Assembly: GCA_027058735.1 (NCBI GenBank)
Contig: JALURZ010000122.1
Location: forward strand, 1 to 28,487
Source of the DNA: Hyphomicrobiales bacterium
GTDB lineage: Bacteria; Pseudomonadota; Alphaproteobacteria; Rhizobiales; JALURZ01
Length of the DNA: 28,487 bases
Reading direction: 5' to 3'
Each line of letters starts with the position of its first letter. Position 1 is the stretch's first letter. Positions 1 through 7,852 of the stretch are shown here, in pieces. A program made the translations under genes and the position numbers. The notes beneath the pieces are model-generated. The model did not search any database and was not told the origin of the DNA. It was given only the letters and a program-made list of their open reading frames with translations.

Positions 1-192
1 GAATGGAAGAACACGGTTCATGCGGCATCCGTCGAACCGACCGATGATCCGGCCCGCGCCGCGCGGCGCATCATGACCGATGACGGGTTCAATGTGGGCA
101 TTTTGTATCGCGGTGCGCGCAGGCCGTTCGCCACCCGTGTTGCCGAGGTCGCGGGCGATCCCGCCATACTTGAGCAGGAGTTCGCCCTGTGA
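1..192 (+). CDS. Probable 2-oxoacid:ferredoxin oxidoreductase beta subunit, C-terminal fragment
   Basis: The window opens inside this reading frame, which runs 63 codons to a TGA at 190-192. The visible tail contains DDGFNVGILYRGARRPF. This matches the C-terminal pattern of KorB/PorB-type beta subunits, where a '...(I/V)G(I/V)(L/F)Y...RP' stretch follows the thiamine-pyrophosphate domain. Those enzymes oxidatively decarboxylate 2-oxo acids to acyl-CoA and reduce ferredoxin in the cytoplasm. The TPP and iron-sulfur motifs lie outside the window, so the identification depends on a short tail plus the fact that another 2-oxoacid oxidoreductase is encoded nearby (5687-9363). The stop codon overlaps the GTG start of the next gene (GTGA), implying translational coupling. 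Family moderately likely; substrate unknown. Confidence 0.5.
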   Translation, partial: EWKNTVHAASVEPTDDPARAARRIMTDDGFNVGILYRGARRPFATRVAEVAGDPAILEQEFAL

Positions 193-707
193 GCGACGGA
201 TCAATAGAAACCGCGGGCGAGCTGCTGGCCCACGCCTACCGGATGGAAATCGAAGCCCAGGAGCGTTACGAGTTTCTGGCCGACCAGATGGAAACCGCCA
301 ACAATGTGGAACTCATGGCCCTGTTTCGCAAGCTGGCCAAGGTGGAAGGCCTTCACGCGCGCGAAATTCGCGACCGGATGAGCGGCATGGATATGCCTGA
401 AATCAGCCCGCTTGCATTCAAGTGGCGCGGTGGGGAGAGCCCCGAGGCCATCGACCCGGGCGACATGCACTATCTGATGCGCCCGCGCGAAGCCCTGTTG
501 CTGGCGCTCAGGGCGGAAGAGAAGGCCTATGCGTTTTTCGGCCATTTTCTGGAGGTGGCGGACGACGAAGAAGTGAAGCGCCTTGCCGGAGAATTCGCGC
601 GCGAAGAAAAAGAACACGTCGATCTTGTGCGCCGGGAGTTGCAGAAATATCCGCAAACCGGCGAGGCGCCCCGCGACGACATGGACCCGGCCGTCGGGCA
701 GGAATAG
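189..707 (+). CDS. Ferritin-like / rubrerythrin-type diiron protein
   Basis: A 172-residue protein with the four-helix ferritin-like pattern: EIEAQERYEFLA early, EGLHAREI near residue 56, EEKAYAFF near 112, and EEKEHVDLV near 140. The repeated E...ExxH spacing is the carboxylate/histidine diiron ligand set of rubrerythrins and ferritin-family proteins. There is no C-terminal rubredoxin domain (no CxxC pair), so it resembles the short erythrin class, usually linked to peroxide or oxygen detoxification or iron handling. It starts at GTG 189, overlapping the preceding stop by four bases, and no other start is as well placed. Coupling to an oxygen-sensitive ferredoxin oxidoreductase suggests a protective role, which is inference. 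It ends 27 bp before the convergent membrane-anchor gene. Confidence 0.8.
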   Translation: MSDGSIETAGELLAHAYRMEIEAQERYEFLADQMETANNVELMALFRKLAKVEGLHAREIRDRMSGMDMPEISPLAFKWRGGESPEAIDPGDMHYLMRPREALLLALRAEEKAYAFFGHFLEVADDEEVKRLAGEFAREEKEHVDLVRRELQKYPQTGEAPRDDMDPAVGQE

Positions 708-734
708 GCGATCCCGCCGCGCATACTTGCCTGC

Positions 735-2306
735 CTAGGAAACCATCCATCCCGGCTTGATGCCAGGCGAACTCATTCCAGCGCCGCGCGCGGGCATGCG
801 CGCAACCCCATAGCCCTGATTGAAGGCGGCCCGGGTGATGAGGGTGAACTTGAAAAACCAGCCGGTTGCGAGCGCCAGCGCGGCCCCGGCACTCAAAAAT
901 ACGGGCGCCACGAAGGCAACCGCAAGCAGCGCCAGGATCGCCAGTTGCGCCGGAGCGCACAGGGTGAGCAGGCCGCGATCGAGCGCCTTGAAGGCGTGTA
1001 CCGGCGCGCCGTCCCGGCCCAGTGCGCCGCGATAGCGGCGCCAAGCCCCGTAGCGCGCAGCGACAAGCGCGATGAGCACGGGCAGCACGCCCCGCGCCAT
1101 CGATGGTCCGGACCCAACAAAAACAGCAAGAATGGCGAACAGAGCCACGCCTTCCACAAGGCCTGTGGCGATGATCAGGGGCACGATCCCGGCCTGCCGC
1201 CAGGCGGGGATGCCCTTCGCGGCGCGCAGGATCATGGCCTGGCAGTACAGGAAGACGAGGCCGAAGGCGGCCGCGCTCAGCCACGCCGCGGGCGATAGAA
1301 ACCAGATTCCCGCCGCGCCGAACCCGAAGAACGCCAGCGCGGCCAGCGCCTCGCGGGTCATCCAGGAACGCCGGACATGAAAATACACATTGATGAACCG
1401 CCACGGCCTGCCGATCTCCAGCCACACAAAAAAAAGACCGGCGGCCACGAGCGCCAGGGCGACCACGGCGGCGGGCCATAGGAACGGCGCAAACAGGCCC
1501 GCAAGCGCGGTGGCGGCGAACAGCCCTGCGCCGGTCCCGCCGGCAATGAAATTTATCGCCGCGCGCCAGTCCCAGCTTTTTTGCAGCTCCGGCGACGCCG
1601 CCGCCAGCCCCGCGGGCTCCGCCACCATGGGCGCAGGCGCAAGCGGGGCACTGTCCGCGCCGCCGCGCTCCCAGAGATAGTAAAATCCGGGTCCCGTGCC
1701 GAGGTCTTCGTGCATGCGGAAATGCCGGTTTCCCGCAAGCAGCGCGGACACGGTGCTGTCCGGGTCATCCAGATCGCCAAAATGCAGGGCGCTGGCGATA
1801 CACGAACTGACGCAGGCAGGCGTCGCGTCCGGATCGATGCCCGGCGTCAGTCCGTTGTCGCGGCCAAAATCGATGCGCCCGGCGCAAAACGTGCATTTTT
1901 GCGCAACGCCAATGCGCTTGGGGTCTTCGCGCAGGGCCTCGGGCCGCATCGCCTTGCCGCCATAGGCCGCAACCCGATGATCGACCCGGGTGCGCGCCTG
2001 ATAGGGGCAGGCCACGGCGCAATAGGCGCACCCGATGCACAAGTCATAGTCAATGGTGACAATGCCGTCGTCGCGCTTTCTGGTCGCCGTCGTCGGGCAG
2101 ACATCGAGGCAGGGCGGGTCTTCGCAATGCATGCATCCCACCGGGATGAACGCGCGGGCGACATCGGGATAGACGCCGGCCTCGAAATCCAGCACCTTGC
2201 GCCACTGAACGCCGGGGGCGGTGGCGTTGGCGTGCTTGCAGGCCGCGGTGCAGGTCTGACACCCCACGCACAGGTTCAGGTCCGCGACAATGGCCCAGCG
2301 CGTCAT
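735..2306 (-). CDS. Fused DmsB-type iron-sulfur subunit plus DmsC/NrfD-type membrane anchor (PadC-PadD-like)
   Basis: A 523-residue fusion. Residues 1 to about 210 carry four ferredoxin-type clusters: C13/C16/C19/C23, CMHCEDPPCLDVCP (C58-C70), CIGCAYCAVACP (C90-C100), and a fourth group starting KCTFC and ending CVSSC. From about residue 250 there are eight or so hydrophobic segments typical of a DmsC-like quinone-reactive anchor, ending RAAFNQGYGVARMPARGAG. In most complexes of this family the two parts are separate proteins. Here they share one frame, joined by an Ala/Pro-rich linker. It should carry electrons from the molybdenum subunit encoded immediately upstream to membrane quinone. The start ATG (2304-2306) overlaps the upstream stop as ATGA. 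The order resembles phenylacetyl-CoA:acceptor oxidoreductase (PadBCD), but the substrate assignment is inference. Confidence 0.85.
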   Translation of the reverse strand: MTRWAIVADLNLCVGCQTCTAACKHANATAPGVQWRKVLDFEAGVYPDVARAFIPVGCMHCEDPPCLDVCPTTATRKRDDGIVTIDYDLCIGCAYCAVACPYQARTRVDHRVAAYGGKAMRPEALREDPKRIGVAQKCTFCAGRIDFGRDNGLTPGIDPDATPACVSSCIASALHFGDLDDPDSTVSALLAGNRHFRMHEDLGTGPGFYYLWERGGADSAPLAPAPMVAEPAGLAAASPELQKSWDWRAAINFIAGGTGAGLFAATALAGLFAPFLWPAAVVALALVAAGLFFVWLEIGRPWRFINVYFHVRRSWMTREALAALAFFGFGAAGIWFLSPAAWLSAAAFGLVFLYCQAMILRAAKGIPAWRQAGIVPLIIATGLVEGVALFAILAVFVGSGPSMARGVLPVLIALVAARYGAWRRYRGALGRDGAPVHAFKALDRGLLTLCAPAQLAILALLAVAFVAPVFLSAGAALALATGWFFKFTLITRAAFNQGYGVARMPARGAGMSSPGIKPGWMVS

Positions 2307-5041
2307 GGCGAGGGTCCAATCCGTCTGAGCGCGACCTTGACCAGATCGGCCCCCGACCCGGTCGCATCGCTCAAGCCCAGCAGCATCGGCGTCAGCGCGT
2401 TCATGCTGGGTGCCTTGAGGTCCTTCGCAAACGGGGTTACCCAGTGATCGAACTGGCCGATCATGAGCAGCGTATCGGGCCGGATGCCCTGGCGCAAAAC
2501 GATGGCGCCTTCGGTCTTTCCGAGGGGCGAGGAGACCTCCACCACATCGCCCTCAGCCAGCCCCAGTTTCTGCGCCGCGGCCGGGTTCATGATAATGCCG
2601 CCGTGGCCGGCAATATTGTCCGCCACCTCGTGGATCATCTGGAGCCCCGCATTGGCGCCCCAGGCATATTGCATCGAGCGCGCGGTCAGCAGCCAGAACG
2701 GATAGTCCGCGATGCTGACATCAAAATGCTGCGACAGGGCGCGCTCCCATTTGCCGGGCAGGTCCTGCCAGCGGGGCAGCGGCTCATACTCTTTGAGCTG
2801 GTCGTCCCACCAGGTGATGCCCTGTTCGTGCAGCCGCGCGCCCAGTTCCCGGCCGATCCGCAACAGCCGCTCCTGATAGGGCAGCTCGAAACGAAGCCCC
2901 TGCTCGACGAGGGCTGGATAGAGATACCATTGCAGGACGGAGAACGCCCGGGTGCGGAACCCGTGTTCGCGGAAATAGTCGAGCCCCTGGGTGTCCGCGC
3001 CATCGGTGATCTCGGCGCTCGCCGCCCGGCAGACCGCATCCCAGATATCCTCAATGCCGTGCTCCTTGTCGGTCCGAAGCGAAAAATCATATCCCTCGCC
3101 GAAGAGCCGCACACCGGCGGCCCCTTTGTTTATGGCCGCGTTATAGGCCTCCAGCAGGCCGGTGCGTCGCGCCAGTTGCGTGGCGATCCAGGTGAAGTCG
3201 CGCGCCTCCCCTTGCGGCTTCGTTGCCGGGTCGCGCAGGGCGAAACCCTGATGATTCCAGAATTGCTCGACATATTTCGACCCGCCGATGCGGATCAGTT
3301 GCAGGCCTTCCAGATCGGTGCATTCGGGCAGCAGGATATCGGCCGTGTGGTTGGTCTCGTCATGGGTATAGGCAAAGCACACCGTGAACGGAAAATCGGC
3401 CATGACGTCGGACACAGCGCCCGTATCCCAGAACGAAATCGCCGGATTGGTGCGATACACGAACCAGACATCGGGCGGCGTCGGTTCGGGCAGATGGTCA
3501 AGCCCCTGTTTTTGCATCATCCAGGCAAGGTGGGTCGGCCCCAGCGCCTGGCTCCAGGGCGAGTTGGCGGCCAGCGGCACCAGGGTCTGATGCGCATGGC
3601 GCGAGGCGGGGCTGGCCATCCACTCGCCTTTGGCGGTCGGATTCATCGGGTAGTGCATGAAACCGTCCGGGCCCGGGGTGACGCTGCTCCATCGATTGTC
3701 GGCGGGGCGGTTGAGGCGCACGGTGGTTCCCAGCGTGCCGCCGGGCACTTCGAGCCCGCCGACGAGACACGCCAGCAGCGTGCGCGCCCAGCAGCACTCA
3801 TAGCCGCCCCAGCCGTTGTTGACCGTCTTGCCGAGCGATATCGCCACCGGCCGGAACGGCAGCGTCACACCGTCGATTTCGATGGTTTCGCCAATATGGG
3901 CGTGATCGAGAAACCGGGTGGCGACGGAGCGGATGGTATCGGCGGGCACATCGCAGATCGCGGCCGCCCATTCCGGCGTATAGGTGCACATATGGGTGAG
4001 GAGATGATCGAACGCGGGCCGGCAGGTGGCGTTCCTGTGGTCCCAGAATTCGTCATCGGGTCCGGTTTCCCGGCCCGAGACCTCGAACGCGCCTTCGAGG
4101 GCGGGATCGATCCTTGGCCGGTCGAAGGGAACCGCTTTTTTCGCGATCAAATCCCAGACCAGCGGCTTGCCGGTTTTTTTGTCGCGCAGGTAAAACCCGT
4201 TGGGCGCAACCAGATAGGGCGAGGAGGTGCGCGCCTTCAGGAACGCGATATCGAGCGCCGAACGGTCCGCCTCATGCAGGGCCACATGGACCATGGCGAA
4301 CAGAAAGGCCGGATCCGTCTTCGGCCGGATGGGCACCCACTGGGCCGAGCACGCGCCGGTGACCGACAGATGCGGCTCGACCTGGATACGCCTGACGCCG
4401 CGCGCGCGCGCATCGGCATGGCGCTTGACGCCGCACACGCCGCCCGAAGCCTCCACATTGGCGCCGAACGAGATAATCAACTCCGTCAGGGGCGTATCCG
4501 GCGAGACCGTGAATGCGCGGTGCCACAATTCGCCATACAGATGCGCGGAGTGCTAGCACTTCACCCCCTGGCCGCTGCCGAAGCTCATATCGACCGGTCC
4601 CCAGGCCGCCAGAAAGGCCGGGAACGTGCCCATGTAGGCGGTCGGCGTGCCGCCGCCGCCGAAACTGGCGGCAACGCGCGGAAAGCCGGAGCCATCGCAT
4701 AAACCCCTATCGCGCGCGGCGTTGAGTTTCTCCGCGATGGCGTCGAGCGCCTCGTCCCAGGAGACCGGCACGAAGCCCGGGTCCTCGTTGCGCCCCTTTT
4801 TCGGGTTGGTGCGCTTCATGGGGGTCAGGATGCGGTTGGGATTGTAGGTCTTGTGAATGAGGCCATAGGCCTTGACGCAGACCCTGCCGCCGGCGGGATG
4901 AATATCGGCTGCGTCGAAATTGGGACGGACCTGCATCGCCACCCCGTCTTCAATGTCGATCTTCAAAAGGTCGGGCCCGGCAACGCACTGATAACAATAG
5001 GTGGAGACCTGGGCGGTCGGGCTGTGGCGCTGATTGGCCAT
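2303..5041 (-). pseudogene. Molybdopterin oxidoreductase catalytic subunit (PadB-like), interrupted by one in-frame TAG
   Basis: One continuous minus-strand frame of 912 codons from ATG 5041, broken only by TAG at codon 163 (4553-4555). The N-terminal part has an iron-sulfur-like CYQC (about residues 16-19) and GGRVCVKAYG, then PVSWDEALDAIAEKL, typical of DMSO-reductase-family enzymes. The part after the stop continues as HSAHLYGELWHRAF and includes NVEASGGVCGVKRHADARARG, SVTGACSAQWVPIRPKTD and a C-terminal molybdopterin-binding domain (AWGANAGLQMIHEVADN...). Size and gene order fit the large subunit of phenylacetyl-CoA:acceptor oxidoreductase, which oxidises the alpha carbon of arylacetyl-CoA. 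The 741 codons after TAG have no further lesion. That points to a recent nonsense mutation, a base error or readthrough rather than an old pseudogene. The only nearby restart codon is a TTG at 4526-4528 with no clear ribosome site. The gene starts 19 bp after the thioesterase stop. Confidence 0.8.
4553..4555 (-). other. In-frame TAG splitting the molybdenum subunit
   Basis: On the minus strand the codons read AAG TGC TAG CAC TCC GCG CAT, so protein sequence in the same frame flanks the stop (GQGVKC, then HSAHLYGELWHR). TAG is one base from Tyr, Gln, Lys, Glu, Ser, Trp and Leu codons. It is TAG, not TGA, so selenocysteine insertion is excluded. TAG also ends many genes in this window (for example those ending at 707, 9363, 16377, 26153 and 28163), so general reassignment is excluded. 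Confidence 0.9.
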
Positions 5042-5060
5042 GCTGCGCGGAACCTTCCTG

Positions 5061-5468
5061 TCAGGACTTCGCGGCCTTCGCAGCCTTCGCCTTCAGGCGC
5101 TCGACGGTCTGCGCGACATTGACGATGAAGCGTTCATGGCGCCCGGCGCAGATCACATCGAGCGGGTCGCTGGCGGACACGTCGAGCACCACCTTCCTGC
5201 CCTCGATCCCGGCGACGGTTGCGGTGATGGCGACTTCCATGCCCGGCAGGGTGGGTGCTGTATGGGCAATGGACACCTTGATCCCCAGCGAGTCTTCGCC
5301 GGCATCGACATGTTCAAGGATCAGATCGCGGCAGGTGAATTCGATGTCGCGGATCAGCGCCGGCGTCGCATAGACCCGGGCGTCATCGCCCATGAAGCCG
5401 ATGACCCGGTCCTCGTCGACAACAAAGGTCCGGGTTACCGAGACCCCCGGCACGAGTTTGCCGCTCAT
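5061..5468 (-). CDS. FlK-type hot-dog acyl-CoA thioesterase
   Basis: A 135-residue protein resembling fluoroacetyl-CoA thioesterase FlK. The FlK catalytic set Thr42, Glu50, His76 has matching residues Thr35, Glu43 and His69 with identical spacings of 8 and 34 residues. The surrounding signature SLGIKVSIAHTAPTLPG and the late GRHERFIV are also shared. Such enzymes hydrolyse acyl-CoA thioesters in the cytoplasm. As first gene of the operon, before a PadB-like molybdenum enzyme, it may release CoA from the alpha-oxidised product (for example an arylglyoxylyl-CoA) or remove toxic dead-end thioesters; both roles are inference. It ends in an Ala/Lys-rich tail. Start ATG 5466-5468 has a GAGAGG-like ribosome site. 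The promoter lies in the shared divergent region upstream. Confidence 0.8.
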   Translation of the reverse strand: MSGKLVPGVSVTRTFVVDEDRVIGFMGDDARVYATPALIRDIEFTCRDLILEHVDAGEDSLGIKVSIAHTAPTLPGMEVAITATVAGIEGRKVVLDVSASDPLDVICAGRHERFIVNVAQTVERLKAKAAKAAKS

Positions 5469-5482
5469 CCGCCCTCTCCGGT

Positions 5483-5511
5483 TTGCCGTTCACAGTCTAA
5501 ACAGGTATAAT
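5483..5511 (+). promoter_or_regulatory. Sigma70-type promoter for the 2-oxoacid oxidoreductase operon
   Basis: TTGCCG (5483-5488) and a perfect TATAAT (5506-5511) are separated by 17 bp, reading toward the gene at 5687. The predicted transcription start, near 5518, falls in the spacer of the inverted repeat 5507-5530, so a bound regulator would be expected to block it. The leader would be about 170 nt. Confidence 0.5.
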
Positions 5512-5530
5512 CGTACTCTATTACGATAAT
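5507..5530. promoter_or_regulatory. Palindromic operator between divergent operons
   Basis: Arms ATAATCGTA (5507-5515) and TACGATAAT (5522-5530) are reverse complements except at one position, with a 6-bp spacer. The site is AT-rich in a GC-rich genome and covers the -10 element on each strand. It is a good candidate site for a dimeric repressor controlling both operons. No regulator gene for it is visible in the window. Confidence 0.55.
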
Positions 5531-5538
5531 AAGCGCAA
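5510..5538 (-). promoter_or_regulatory. Sigma70-type promoter for the thioesterase / molybdenum enzyme operon
   Basis: On the minus strand, TTGCGC (complement of 5533-5538) and TACGAT (complement of 5510-5515) are 17 bp apart, each matching four of six consensus bases. It reads toward the gene starting at 5468 and overlaps the inverted repeat, mirroring the plus-strand promoter. Confidence 0.4.
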
Positions 5539-5686
5539 TAAAGCCGCTCCTCCCCGCCCTGCGGCAACTGGGCGCACGCACCCTTGATATCCGGCGGACA
5601 TGTATGGAACACTTTCGCCCCGGCCCGCCGGCTGGCGCTGCGGGGCGCACCGATCGCGCGTTTTCCTCATCTGAAAGGACAGGCAC

Positions 5687-7852
5687 CTGGCTGAGCGTTC
5701 ATTTGCCAAGGAAGTGGAGCTTCTGCGTCTGGGTGCCGGCGAAACCTTCACCGGCGAGGGCATTCTTGCGGTCACCAAGGCGCTGCTGCAATGCGGCGTC
5801 GGCTATGTGGGGGGCTATCAGGGGGCGCCGATTTCACATTTGATGGATGTGCTCAGCGACGCCAGCCACATTCTTGAGGAGCTTGGCGTACATTTCGAGG
5901 CCAGCGCCAACGAAGCCGCCGCCGCCGCCATGCTGTCGGCTTCCATGCATTATCCGATCCGCGGCGCGGCGACCTGGAAATCGACCGTCGGCACCAATGT
6001 CGCGGCCGATGCGCTGGCGAACCTGGCGTCCGGCGGGGTGACCGGCGGCGCGCTCATCATTGTCGGTGAGGACTATGGCGAGGGCTCCTCCATCATGCAG
6101 GAGCGCTCCCACGCCTTTGCCATGAAATCGCAGATCTGGCTGCTCGATCCGCGCCCCGATGCGCCGAGCATTGTCAAGGCGGTCGAGGATGGCTTCGCGC
6201 TCTCGGAGGCCAGCAACACGCCGGTGATGCTGGAACTGAGGATCCGCGCCTGCCATGTGCACGGGTCCTTTGTCGCCAAGGACAATGTGCGCTCCGCGTT
6301 TTCGCTCGAGGAGGCGCGCGATGCGCCGCGCCGCGATACCGGGCGCATCGTGCTGCCACCCGCTTCGTTCGAGCATGAACAGGAAAAAGTCCGCGAGCGC
6401 TGGCCGGCGGCGGTCGAATTCATCAGGGCCAACAGGCTCAACGAAACCTTCGACGGCGATTTGAGCGAGTGCGGCATTATCTTGCAGGGGGGCATGTATA
6501 ATGGCGTCGTCACCGCGCTGCGCCATCTGGGGCTTGCCAACATATTCGGCGACAGCCGCATCCCGCTCTATGTGATGAACGTGACCTATCCGCTGATCGA
6601 GGATGAAATCGTCGCGTTTTGCGACGGCAAGAAATCCGTTTTGATGGTCGAGGAGGGCCAGCCCGCCTATCTCGAACAGGCGGTCAATGCGATCTTGCGC
6701 GACAACGCCGTCACCACGCCCCTGCATGGCAAGGACGTGCTGCCGGCGGCCGGGGAATATACCGGCGCGGCGATGATGGACGGCCTGCGCGGGTTTCTGG
6801 AGCAGACAAAATCCGTTGCCGGCCTGCTTGCGCCGGCGCCCGCCGCGGCGCTGTCGCGCGCGGCGGCCGGACAACTGGCCGATGCGATGCCCGCGCGCCC
6901 GCCGGGATTTTGCACCGGGTGTCCCGAGCGCCCGATTTTTTCCGCCCTGACGCTGGCCCAGCAAGATGTCGGGGAGCGCTACGTCGCCGCCGATATCGGG
7001 TGTCATCTGTTTTCCATCATGCCGCCGTTCAATATCGGCGCCAGCACCATGGGCTACGGCCTGGGGGCCGCATCGGCCTCCGGTCTCAATGTGGGCGCGG
7101 GCCGGCGCACGATTTCGATCATGGGCGATGGCGGTTTCTGGCACAACGGGCTGACCAGCGGCATCGGCAATGCGGTGTTCAACAAGAGCGACGATGTCAT
7201 CCTGATTGTCGATAATTTCTATTCGGCCGCGACCGGCGGACAGGATCTGCTGTCGTCGCGCGCCAGGCCGGCCAACCGCTCGACTCATCATCCGATCGCG
7301 GATGCGGTGCGCGGTGTCGGCGTCAAATGGGTGCGCGTGGTCGATCCCACCTATGACGTGGCGCGCATGCGCGATGTGCTCAAGGATGCGCTGACAACCG
7401 GTGAGCCCGGCCCCAAGGTGGTGATTGCCGCAAGCGAATGCATGCTCAACCGCCAGCGCCGTGAAAAACCGGTCATGCGCAAGGCGATGGCCGAGGGCAG
7501 GCGTGTCGTCAAACAGGTTTTCGGCGTCGATGAGGATGTCTGCACCGGCGATCACGCCTGCATGCGGATTTCGGGCTGCCCGTCGCTGACCCTGAAGGAT
7601 ACCGGTGATCCCCTGCGCGACGATCCCGTGGCCACGGTGGACCGCTCCTGCGTCGCCTGCGGCCATTGCGGGGAAGTGGCGCAGGCAGCCATCTTGTGTC
7701 CCTCGTTTTACCGGGCGGACACCATTCACAATGCGAATCTGTGGGACCGGTTTCGGGCATCCGTGCGCGCATCGCTGATCGGCTATCTGCAGCGCCGGCG
7801 CGCGTCTGCCCGGGCGCTGGAGGTGCCCGCATCGCGCGCGGGGACGCCGTGA
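5687..7852 (+). CDS. Indolepyruvate/2-oxoacid ferredoxin oxidoreductase, TPP-binding alpha-type subunit
   Basis: About 721 residues. The N-terminal pyruvate:ferredoxin-oxidoreductase-type domain has GGYQGAPISHLMD and FEASANEAAAAAML. The TPP-binding domain has GDGGFWHNGLTSGIGNAVFN and VDNFYSAATGGQD near residues 480-520. The C-terminus has a ferredoxin-like Cys array (CTGDHAC, SGCP, CVACGHC, LCP). It should oxidatively decarboxylate an aryl-2-oxo acid to an acyl-CoA with ferredoxin as acceptor; phenylglyoxylate to benzoyl-CoA would fit the neighbouring operon, by inference. I place the start at CTG 5687, giving LAERSFAKEVELLRLGAG after an AAAGGA site at 5674-5679. From memory, relatives begin MAERSFAKEVE. 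The conventional alternative, GTG 5714, would drop that segment and has no clear ribosome site. The stop overlaps the next ATG (TGATG). Confidence 0.85.
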   Translation: MAERSFAKEVELLRLGAGETFTGEGILAVTKALLQCGVGYVGGYQGAPISHLMDVLSDASHILEELGVHFEASANEAAAAAMLSASMHYPIRGAATWKSTVGTNVAADALANLASGGVTGGALIIVGEDYGEGSSIMQERSHAFAMKSQIWLLDPRPDAPSIVKAVEDGFALSEASNTPVMLELRIRACHVHGSFVAKDNVRSAFSLEEARDAPRRDTGRIVLPPASFEHEQEKVRERWPAAVEFIRANRLNETFDGDLSECGIILQGGMYNGVVTALRHLGLANIFGDSRIPLYVMNVTYPLIEDEIVAFCDGKKSVLMVEEGQPAYLEQAVNAILRDNAVTTPLHGKDVLPAAGEYTGAAMMDGLRGFLEQTKSVAGLLAPAPAAALSRAAAGQLADAMPARPPGFCTGCPERPIFSALTLAQQDVGERYVAADIGCHLFSIMPPFNIGASTMGYGLGAASASGLNVGAGRRTISIMGDGGFWHNGLTSGIGNAVFNKSDDVILIVDNFYSAATGGQDLLSSRARPANRSTHHPIADAVRGVGVKWVRVVDPTYDVARMRDVLKDALTTGEPGPKVVIAASECMLNRQRREKPVMRKAMAEGRRVVKQVFGVDEDVCTGDHACMRISGCPSLTLKDTGDPLRDDPVATVDRSCVACGHCGEVAQAAILCPSFYRADTIHNANLWDRFRASVRASLIGYLQRRRASARALEVPASRAGTP

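Noticed and set aside
4553..4555. Selenocysteine or pyrrolysine explanation for the stop inside the molybdenum enzyme
   Set aside because: Selenocysteine uses TGA, not TAG. Pyrrolysine is not expected here, and TAG ends many other genes in the window.
2444..4702. 752-codon plus-strand open frame
   Set aside because: It is antisense to the molybdenum subunit and has no family-like motifs; long shadow frames are common in high-GC DNA.
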